Shown here: piece after piece, positions 22,621 through 28,785 of the stretch
Layout: each line of letters opens with the position of its first letter
Position numbering within the stretch: the stretch's first letter is position 1
Source: JANRIC01 sp033765345
GTDB lineage: Bacteria > Bacteroidota > Bacteroidia > Cytophagales > Microscillaceae
NCBI GenBank assembly: GCA_033765345.1
Contig: JANRIC010000214.1
Coordinates: 1 to 28,785, forward strand
Reading direction: 5' to 3'
Length of the DNA stretch: 28,785 bases
Made by a program: the position numbers and the translations under genes
The notes under the pieces: model-generated
What the model saw: the letters and a program-made list of their open reading frames with translations, nothing else
Told to the model about the DNA's origin: nothing
The model's database searches: none

Positions 22621-23949
22621 ATGAAAATAGCAGTTATCGGAACTGGTTACGTTGGTCTGGTTACAGGAACCTGTTTTGCCGAAACAGGAAATAACGTTAC
22701 CTGCGTTGACATCGACGAAGAGAAAGTAAACAAATTAAAAGGTGGCACAATTACGATTTTTGAGCCAGGTCTGGATGTATTGTTTGAAAGAAATATCAAA
22801 CAAGAACGATTAAAATTTACCACAAACCTTGCGGAAGGAATCAAAGATGCTCAATTAATTTTTCTTGCCCTGCCAACACCGCCAGGTGAAGATGGTTCGG
22901 CTGACTTGAAATACATCTTAGGTGTGTCCGAAGATTTAGGCCCTCTGCTGGAGCAATATACGGTGATTGTTGATAAGAGTACCGTACCTGTGGGAACTGC
23001 CGAGCTTGTAAGAAACAAAATCGCTCTCCATGCCAAAGTAGATTTTGATGTGGTTTCTAATCCTGAATTTTTAAGAGAAGGTGTTGCTGTGGAAGATTTT
23101 ATGAAGCCTGATCGTGTAGTAGTGGGCACTAGCTCTGACAAAGCCCGCAAAGTAATGGAGCGGTTGTATGCGCCTTTTATTCGTCAGGGAAACCCTATTA
23201 TTTTTATGGATGAGCGTTCGGCGGAGATGACCAAGTATGCTGCCAATGCATTTTTAGCTACTAAAATCACTTTTATGAACGAAATCGCCAATCTTTGTGA
23301 AAAAGTGGGTGCCAATGTAGATGCGATTCGTCACGGAGTGGGTTCAGATAGTCGCATCGGAAAACGTTTCTTATTTGCGGGTATCGGTTATGGTGGAAGT
23401 TGCTTTCCTAAGGATGTACAGGCACTTGCCAAAACTGCCTCGGATTTCGACTATGATTTCAAAATTTTGAAATCTGTTATGTCAGTTAATGCCGATCAAA
23501 AAATCAAACTGATAGACTTCTTAAAGTCACATTTTGATAATAACCTCAAAGGAAAAAAATTTGGTATGTGGGGATTAGCTTTTAAACCCAATACAGATGA
23601 TATTAGAGAAGCCCCCGCACTAGATAATATTAAGGCTTTATTAGAAGCAGGTGCTTCTATCAAAACGTATGACCCCGAAGCCATTTCTAACGTCAAAAAA
23701 ATCTTTGGAAATGCCATAGAATATGCCGAAAGTCCTTATGGTGCACTGGTTGATGCCGATGCTCTTCTGATTATGACTGAATGGCCTGTGTTCCGCAATC
23801 CTGATTTTGATGCGATCAATAAATTAATGAAAAACAAATTAATTTTTGATGGAAGAAACTTGTTCGAGCCTGAACAAATGAAGGAAATGGGATACACTTA
23901 TTATAGTATCGGTAGAGAGCAGGTAATTCAGGAAGCTTTGGTAAGCTAA
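22621..23949 (+). CDS. ugd: UDP-glucose 6-dehydrogenase
   Basis: 442 residues. It oxidises UDP-glucose to UDP-glucuronate with two NAD+ in the cytoplasm. The Rossmann motif GTGYVG is at 7-12, with VDIDEEKV after the second strand. Other family segments are LPTPPGEDGSADL, DKSTVPVGTAE, NPEFLREG and GSDSRIGKRFL, with the catalytic cysteine C261 in GYGGSCFPKDV. The C-terminal UDP-binding domain begins near KFGMWGLAFKPNTDDIREAP. The two-residue context before C261 (GGS) marks it as the UDP-glucose type rather than the GGHC type encoded at 25014. It heads the nucleotide-sugar cluster and feeds the UDP-xylose synthase gene next door; a hairpin at 23994 separates them. Confidence 0.96.
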   Translation: MKIAVIGTGYVGLVTGTCFAETGNNVTCVDIDEEKVNKLKGGTITIFEPGLDVLFERNIKQERLKFTTNLAEGIKDAQLIFLALPTPPGEDGSADLKYILGVSEDLGPLLEQYTVIVDKSTVPVGTAELVRNKIALHAKVDFDVVSNPEFLREGVAVEDFMKPDRVVVGTSSDKARKVMERLYAPFIRQGNPIIFMDERSAEMTKYAANAFLATKITFMNEIANLCEKVGANVDAIRHGVGSDSRIGKRFLFAGIGYGGSCFPKDVQALAKTASDFDYDFKILKSVMSVNADQKIKLIDFLKSHFDNNLKGKKFGMWGLAFKPNTDDIREAPALDNIKALLEAGASIKTYDPEAISNVKKIFGNAIEYAESPYGALVDADALLIMTEWPVFRNPDFDAINKLMKNKLIFDGRNLFEPEQMKEMGYTYYSIGREQVIQEALVS

Positions 23950-23993
23950 TCCATTCTAAACTGATTTATTCCATTATTTAAGATTATAAGATG

Positions 23994-24030
23994 TTTGGCT
24001 GATCTGGTTTAGATCAGCTAAAATTTCTTT
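23994..24030 (+). terminator. Terminator-like hairpin between ugd and the UXS gene
   Basis: GCTGATCT (23998-24005) pairs perfectly with AGATCAGC (24011-24018), and outer T/A and G.T pairs extend it to 12 bp. An interrupted T tract (TTTCTTTT) follows. It may end part of the ugd transcripts and so uncouple ugd from the downstream genes. Confidence 0.6.
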
Positions 24031-24078
24031 TAATTCATCTGTTTTTAATTACATAATCACTATCTCTAAGATAATATA

Positions 24079-25011
24079 ATGAAAAGGGTACTTATTACAG
24101 GAGCAGCAGGCTTTTTAGGCTCTCACTTGAGTGATCGTTTTATCCAGGAAGGATGCCAGGTAGTTGGCATGGATAACCTCATCACCGGAGATATGCGTAA
24201 TATAGAGCATCTTATGCCTCTCAAAGAATTTGAATTTTATCATCACGACGTTTCAAAATACGTTCACGTAGCAGGACATCTGGATTATATCCTACACTTT
24301 GCCTCTCCAGCCAGCCCGATTGATTATCTGAAAATACCTATTCAGACCCTCAAAGTGGGTTCACTTGGTACACATAATTTGTTAGGACTGGCAAAAGCCA
24401 AAAACGCCCGAATTCTTGTAGCTTCTACCTCTGAAGTATATGGTGACCCTTTGGTACACCCACAAAATGAAGATTATTGGGGAAATGTAAACCCTATTGG
24501 TCCTCGTGGTGTTTATGATGAAGCCAAACGCTTCCAGGAAGCTATCACGATGGCTTATCACAATATTCACGGTCTGGAAACGCGTATTGTCAGAATTTTT
24601 AATACTTACGGACCTAGAATGCGCTTAAATGATGGAAGGGTATTGCCTGCTTTTATCGGCCAGGCTTTACGCGGAGAAGATCTCACTATATTTGGAGACG
24701 GATCCCAAACCCGTTCATTCTGTTATGTAGATGATTTGGTAGAAGGCATCTATCGCCTACTAATGAGTGAGTATGCGTATCCGGTGAATATTGGAAACCC
24801 GGACGAAATTACCATCGGGCAGTTTGCCGAAGAAATCATCAAACTAACAGGTACCAAACAAAAAGTTATCTATACTCCTTTACCTACCGATGACCCGAAA
24901 CAAAGAAAACCGGATATCACCCGGGCTCGGGAAATCTTAGGTTGGGAACCTAAAGTCTCTCGTCAGGAAGGACTTAAAATCACCTATGAATATTTTAAAA
25001 CTGTAGTTTAG
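24079..25011 (+). CDS. uxs: UDP-glucuronate decarboxylase (UDP-xylose synthase)
   Basis: 310 residues, extended SDR family. NAD-binding GAAGFLGSH is at 8-16, and the catalytic pair is Y146 and K150 in YDEAK. Diagnostic of UXS rather than other epimerases are HFASPASPIDY, ASTSEVYGDPLVHPQ, YWGNVNPIGPRG, RIFNTYGPRMRLNDGRV and the PVNIGNPDEITI segment near the C-terminus. The enzyme oxidises, decarboxylates and re-reduces UDP-GlcA to UDP-xylose, so it uses the product of the ugd gene upstream. It ends two bases before the TTG start of the next gene, which implies co-transcription. Confidence 0.93.
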   Translation: MKRVLITGAAGFLGSHLSDRFIQEGCQVVGMDNLITGDMRNIEHLMPLKEFEFYHHDVSKYVHVAGHLDYILHFASPASPIDYLKIPIQTLKVGSLGTHNLLGLAKAKNARILVASTSEVYGDPLVHPQNEDYWGNVNPIGPRGVYDEAKRFQEAITMAYHNIHGLETRIVRIFNTYGPRMRLNDGRVLPAFIGQALRGEDLTIFGDGSQTRSFCYVDDLVEGIYRLLMSEYAYPVNIGNPDEITIGQFAEEIIKLTGTKQKVIYTPLPTDDPKQRKPDITRAREILGWEPKVSRQEGLKITYEYFKTVV

Positions 25012-25013
25012 TC

Positions 25014-26321
25014 TTGAAAACATCTCAGAACATTTTTCACCAACTGCTCAACAAACAAGCCCAGTTAGCAGTGATTGGGCTTGGTTATGTAGGGCTACCA
25101 GTTGCACTGGCTTTTGCCAAAAAATTCAAAGTAGTCGGCTTTGATATTAACCCTCAAAAAATTAATCTCCTCCGGGAAAGTATTGACCCTAGCGGCGAAG
25201 TAGCTGCCGAAGATTTTCAAAATTCCGACATTCTTTTTACCCATAAAATTCAGGATCTCGAAGCTGCGAGTTTTTTTATTGTGGCTGTGCCTACCCCCAT
25301 TGATTCGAGCAATACTCCTGATCTAAAACCTTTATTATCAGCCACCTATACGGTTGCACAGGTTTTAAAGGAAGGAGATTATGTAGTGTATGAATCTACA
25401 GTATATCCAGGATGTACTGAAGAGGATTGCGTTCCTTTGTTGGAAAACGAATCCGGTTTGAAATTTAATCAGGATTTTAAAGTAGGATATTCTCCAGAAA
25501 GAATCAATCCAGGAGACAAACAACACACCCTGGCCACGATTACAAAAGTGGTATCGGGAAGTTGTTCGGAATCTTTAGAAATTGTAGCCCAGGTTTATGA
25601 ACAAGTGGTTGATGCCGGAGTTTTTAGAGCCTCTTCTATCAAAGTAGCTGAAGCCGCCAAAATCATTGAGAATACCCAAAGGGATCTGAATATCGCTTTG
25701 ATGAATGAATTATCTATGATCTTTCAACGTATGGAGATCAATACCTATGAAGTCCTTGAAGCTGCCGGTACCAAGTGGAATTTCCTTAAATTTACCCCCG
25801 GACTCGTCGGAGGGCATTGTATTGGTGTAGACCCTTATTATCTTACCTACAAAGCACATAAATTAGGTCTTAACCCTACAGTTATCCTTAGCGGACGTAA
25901 TATCAATGACGCTATGGGCAAGTTTGTAGCCGACAATGCCATCAAACTCATTATCAAAAACGGTCGCAAACTTAATAATCTCAAAATCCTGGTCATGGGA
26001 GTCACCTTTAAAGAAAATGTCAAAGACATCCGAAACTCCAAAGTTGCTGATATCGTGTCCGAATTAAAAGATTTTAATGTAGAGCTCGATATTGTCGACC
26101 CTCACGCCGACTCTGACGAGCTGATGCACGAATATGGCTTTGGTTTGAATGAGCGTATCAGCAGAGACTACGATGCGGTCATTGTCGCTGTCAATCATAA
26201 AGAATATCTGAATTTAGACGAGGCTTATTTTCAATCTATCAGTAAATATGGCTCTGTCCTGATTGATGTCAAAGGCATCTATCGAGGCAAAATCAAGGAG
26301 ATGGTGTATTGGAGCTTGTAA
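25014..26321 (+). CDS. tviB: UDP-N-acetyl-hexosamine 6-dehydrogenase (TviB/WbpO type)
   Basis: 435 residues from a TTG start. No in-frame ATG occurs until far inside the protein, and the TTG gives a normal N-terminus (IGLGYVGLP at 21-29, the NAD-binding loop), so TTG is very likely genuine. Family features are VAVPTPIDSSNTPDL, YESTVYPGCTEE, GYSPERINPGD and the catalytic C269 in VGGHCIGVDPYYL. That last motif is typical of the TviB/WbpO/CapL group, which makes UDP-GlcNAcA or UDP-GalNAcA, as opposed to the GGSC motif of ugd. The C-terminal domain has VMGVTFKENVKDIRNSKV. Its partner 4-epimerase is two genes downstream (27537). Lies two bases after the UXS stop. Confidence 0.92.
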   Translation: MKTSQNIFHQLLNKQAQLAVIGLGYVGLPVALAFAKKFKVVGFDINPQKINLLRESIDPSGEVAAEDFQNSDILFTHKIQDLEAASFFIVAVPTPIDSSNTPDLKPLLSATYTVAQVLKEGDYVVYESTVYPGCTEEDCVPLLENESGLKFNQDFKVGYSPERINPGDKQHTLATITKVVSGSCSESLEIVAQVYEQVVDAGVFRASSIKVAEAAKIIENTQRDLNIALMNELSMIFQRMEINTYEVLEAAGTKWNFLKFTPGLVGGHCIGVDPYYLTYKAHKLGLNPTVILSGRNINDAMGKFVADNAIKLIIKNGRKLNNLKILVMGVTFKENVKDIRNSKVADIVSELKDFNVELDIVDPHADSDELMHEYGFGLNERISRDYDAVIVAVNHKEYLNLDEAYFQSISKYGSVLIDVKGIYRGKIKEMVYWSL

Positions 26322-26429
26322 TTTGTCTAGCCCTTGGTTCTTTTGATATTAGCATGAATTGAGTTTAGTTCTACTTAAATTTAATCATCATTTAAAATCT
26401 GTTATTGCATTTCATCAACCCATAATTAT

Positions 26430-27509
26430 ATGAAAATACTTATCACTGGAGGAGCCGGATTCATTGGCTCACACGTCATCAGATGGTTTGTAAACCACTA
26501 CCCCAACTATACGATCTATAATCTGGATAACCTCACATACGCTGGCAACCTCAACAACCTAAAAGATATTGAAAACCAACCCAATTACAGATTCATCAAG
26601 GGAGATATTGTAGATGCAGAATTCATTCATGAGCTTTTTGAGGAGATTCAGTTTGATGGAGTGATTCACCTGGCTGCTGAATCACACGTAGATCGCTCTA
26701 TTCTGAATCCAATCGCCTTTGTACAAACCAATGTACTTGGTACAGTTAATTTGCTTAATGCTGCCAAAAATCTTTGGAAAGATCGTATCGCTGCTGACCC
26801 TACTGGAAATCAAAGAACCTGCTTATTCTATCATGTTTCTACCGACGAGGTCTACGGTTCATTGGGCGAAGATGGTTTTTTTGTAGAAACTACCTCTTAT
26901 GACCCTCAATCGCCTTATGCCGCTTCCAAAGCCAGTTCGGATCATTTTGTAAGGGCTTATCAGAATACCTACAAACTCCCGGTGGTAGTCTCGAATTGCT
27001 CCAACAATTACGGACCGAATCAATTTCCCGAAAAACTCATTCCGCTTTTTATCCATAATGTACAAAACAAGAAGCCCTTACCAGTCTATGGGCAAGGGCT
27101 CAATGTAAGAGATTGGCTTTATGTGGTAGATCATGCCCGTGCTATTGATTTGATCTTCCATCGGGGCAAAATCGGCGAAACTTTTAATATCGGTGGCTTT
27201 AACGAATGGAAAAATATTGAATTGATCCATTTACTTTGTAAATTAATGGATCAAAAATTGGGTCGGGCTGAAGGAGAATCTCAAAAACTGATTACTTTTG
27301 TTACAGACAGAGCCGGACACGATATGCGCTATGCCATTGATGCTTCCAAAATTATGCACGAATTGGGCTGGAAGCCTTCTGTGACTTTTGAAGAAGGACT
27401 GGCATTGACCATTGATTGGTATCTCGATAATCAAGCTTGGCTTGATGAAGTGACTTCAGGAGCTTATCAAAATTATTATCAGACCCAATACGGCGACCGG
27501 GTTCATTGA
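26430..27509 (+). CDS. rfbB: dTDP-glucose 4,6-dehydratase
   Basis: 359 residues, normal length. The NAD motif GGAGFIGSH is at 7-15. Also seen are YNLDNLTYAGNLNNL, HLAAESHVDRSI, HVSTDEVYGSLGE (the TDE triad that performs the dehydration) and Y163/K167 in SPYAASKASSD. SNCSNNYGPNQFPEKLIP and RDWLYVVDHARAI are further hallmarks. It converts dTDP-glucose to dTDP-4-keto-6-deoxyglucose, the branch point to L-rhamnose and 6-deoxy amino sugars. rmlA, rmlC and rmlD are not in the window, so the final sugar is open. Spaced 108 bases after the tviB stop and 27 before the next gene. Confidence 0.96.
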   Translation: MKILITGGAGFIGSHVIRWFVNHYPNYTIYNLDNLTYAGNLNNLKDIENQPNYRFIKGDIVDAEFIHELFEEIQFDGVIHLAAESHVDRSILNPIAFVQTNVLGTVNLLNAAKNLWKDRIAADPTGNQRTCLFYHVSTDEVYGSLGEDGFFVETTSYDPQSPYAASKASSDHFVRAYQNTYKLPVVVSNCSNNYGPNQFPEKLIPLFIHNVQNKKPLPVYGQGLNVRDWLYVVDHARAIDLIFHRGKIGETFNIGGFNEWKNIELIHLLCKLMDQKLGRAEGESQKLITFVTDRAGHDMRYAIDASKIMHELGWKPSVTFEEGLALTIDWYLDNQAWLDEVTSGAYQNYYQTQYGDRVH

Positions 27510-27536
27510 TTTGAATGTATAGTTTATTGGTAATCT

Positions 27537-28520
27537 ATGTACAAAACGAAATTTCACAATCGTGCTCTTAAAGACTACCGTTTTTTAGTGACTGGAGGGG
27601 CTGGTTTTATCGGCTCCAATATTGTAGAATACCTTCTGAAATATCAGGCCGGTCAGGTCGTCGTACTCGATAACCTGACCACAGGGTTCTATGAAAATCT
27701 TCAACACTTTAAGAGTCAGCCTAATTTCAGCTTCATTGAGGGAGACATCCGCAACCCGGAAACTTGCCAGAAAGCCTGCCAAAATATAGACATTGTGCTA
27801 CATCAGGCCGCACTCGGTTCTGTACCTCGCAGTGTCAAAGATCCCCTCACCACCAATGCAGTGAATATTGATGGCTTTTTGAATATGCTTGTAGCTGCCC
27901 GTGATCAAAAAGTAAAACGATTTGTCTATGCAGCTTCATCTTCCACCTACGGCGATAGTACCCAATTGCCCAAAGTAGAAGACAAAATCGGCCGCCCGCT
28001 CTCCCCTTATGCCGTCACCAAGTATGTCAATGAACTTTATGCTGATGTATTTGCCAAAACCTACGGCATGGAAATCATCGGATTGCGGTATTTTAATGTG
28101 TTTGGACCTCGACAAAGCCCGCAGGGAGCTTATGCGGCTGTGATTCCTTTGTTTATGGATGCTCTGTTTAAAAATCAGCCTCCTACCATCCACGGTGATG
28201 GCGAGCAAACCCGCGATTTTACCTTTGTTGCCAATGCCGTGCAGGCAAATATCAAAGCCGCCTTTATAGATAAGCCCCAAGCAATCAATCAGGTATACAA
28301 TGTAGCCGTAGGCGATCGTACCTCCCTGAATCAGCTCTTTGAAATCCTCCGCAAAAAAGTAAACTCCGAGCTACAACCTGTTTATATAGAGCCGCGAATT
28401 GGAGATATTCGGGATAGCCTTGCCGATATTTCTAAGGCCAAAGAATTATTAGACTACAACCCCAAGGTGCTTATAGAGGAAGGCTTGGAGATAACGATTG
28501 AGTGGTTTAAGGGTAAATAA
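27537..28520 (+). CDS. tviC: UDP-N-acetylglucosamine 4-epimerase (WbpP/TviC type)
   Basis: 327 residues, extended SDR. NAD-binding GGAGFIGSN follows a short N-terminal extension, and the catalytic Y158/K162 lie in SPYAVTKYVNELY after the AASSSTYGDS segment. The stretch QAALGSVPRSVKDP is characteristic of the WbpP/TviC group of UDP-GlcNAc/UDP-GlcNAcA C4-epimerases. RYFNVFGPRQSPQGAYAAVIP and GDGEQTRDFTFV are also family features. With the TviB-type dehydrogenase two genes upstream it would give UDP-GalNAcA, as in Vi antigen and some O-antigen pathways. Last complete gene of the cluster; an IS66-like transposase starts 145 bases downstream. Confidence 0.93.
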   Translation: MYKTKFHNRALKDYRFLVTGGAGFIGSNIVEYLLKYQAGQVVVLDNLTTGFYENLQHFKSQPNFSFIEGDIRNPETCQKACQNIDIVLHQAALGSVPRSVKDPLTTNAVNIDGFLNMLVAARDQKVKRFVYAASSSTYGDSTQLPKVEDKIGRPLSPYAVTKYVNELYADVFAKTYGMEIIGLRYFNVFGPRQSPQGAYAAVIPLFMDALFKNQPPTIHGDGEQTRDFTFVANAVQANIKAAFIDKPQAINQVYNVAVGDRTSLNQLFEILRKKVNSELQPVYIEPRIGDIRDSLADISKAKELLDYNPKVLIEEGLEITIEWFKGK

Positions 28521-28665
28521 TTTTTTTGTGGTTTGATACAGTTATGTCAAGTTTGGCTTGAAGTCCTGTTAACCTGTTTGGACACAAAAAAATTAGTTAC
28601 TACTCAGGTATTTTAAAGTTGAGAAAAAAAGGGAATATTATCAAAAAAAAGTCTAAATTTGTTTA

Positions 28666-28785
28666 ATGAGTGATAGAGAAAAGATAGCCTACTTAGAAGC
28701 CCAAAACGCTTTATTATCCCAAGAGAACCAAAGACTGGCAGCCATAGTGGTTAGTTTGGAATCAAAAGTAGTGACTTTGCTCGAA
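28666..28785 (+). mobile_element. IS66-like transposase, 5' end only
   Basis: Forty codons from the ATG at 28666 run off the window end. The peptide starts MSDREKIAYLEAQNALLSQE and continues as a leucine-spaced coiled coil, the usual N-terminus of the IS66 TnpC transposase before its zinc-binding and catalytic domains. Only the N-terminus is visible, so family assignment is moderate. I could not identify the terminal inverted repeat in 28521-28665, nor tnpA/tnpB genes upstream. A TAAATTTG lies only four bases before the ATG and is too close to be a normal promoter box. Confidence 0.65.

Noticed and set aside
28654..28661. TAAATTTG as promoter of the IS transposase
   Set aside because: It ends four bases before the ATG and has no -33 partner, so it cannot be a normal promoter.
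1..28785. CRISPR arrays, tRNA genes, toxin-antitoxin or phage-defence genes
   Set aside because: No regularly spaced repeats, no tRNA T-arm or clover-leaf pattern, and no matching protein families were seen on either strand.

Overview
The window looks like chromosomal DNA from a member of the Bacteroidota, probably of the Cytophagales type; the order is inference. Supporting signs are a textbook Bacteroidota promoter before rpsF (TTG, 20 bases, TACTTTTG), the general lack of Shine-Dalgarno sequences, AT-rich spacers, several short-signal lipoproteins, and families that are common in this phylum (DUF2911, GSCFA, DUF3667, the PepSY-like lipoprotein, a Calx-beta/GH16 lipoprotein, an RRM protein with a glycine-rich tail).

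Layout. 1-62 is the 3' end of a 5S rRNA, so an rRNA operon ends here, followed by a strong terminator. A small broken ORF (145-349) follows. 532-6387 is mostly on the minus strand: a YaeR-type VOC protein, a secreted DUF2911 protein, a DUF218/YdcF membrane protein and glycine dehydrogenase GcvP, with a plus-strand aldo/keto reductase between them. 6653-9379 holds an RRM RNA-binding protein, a secreted M28 peptidase and a PepSY-like lipoprotein. 9574-10825 is the ribosomal operon rpsF-rpsR-rplI with its promoter, an internal hairpin and an end hairpin. 10869-16123 carries a GSCFA protein, a DUF3667 membrane protein, a 2OG-Fe(II) oxygenase directly abutting a ChrA-type transporter, and a MOSC protein. 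16282-22292 mixes a GGCT-like protein, a lipoprotein, a NUDIX hydrolase, a DUF5009-type acyltransferase coupled to a small beta-helix protein, a GH16 glucanase lipoprotein and an acyl-CoA dehydrogenase.

The last part (22621-28520) is a one-directional nucleotide-sugar cluster: ugd, UDP-xylose synthase, a TviB-type UDP-HexNAc dehydrogenase, rmlB and a TviC/WbpP-type 4-epimerase. Together they would supply UDP-GlcA, UDP-Xyl, UDP-GlcNAcA/GalNAcA and dTDP-4-keto-6-deoxyglucose. This is the precursor end of a capsule or exopolysaccharide locus; glycosyltransferases and export genes are not in view. At the right edge an IS66-like transposase begins (28666) and is cut by the window end.

I found no CRISPR array, toxin-antitoxin, phage or defence system. 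Most of the window is ordinary housekeeping DNA. The points most worth a second look are the frameshifted ORF beside the rRNA operon, the duplicated 35-base repeat at 17334-17409, the imperfect duplicated block upstream of ugd, the hairpin between rpsR and rplI, and the IS66-like element beside the polysaccharide cluster.
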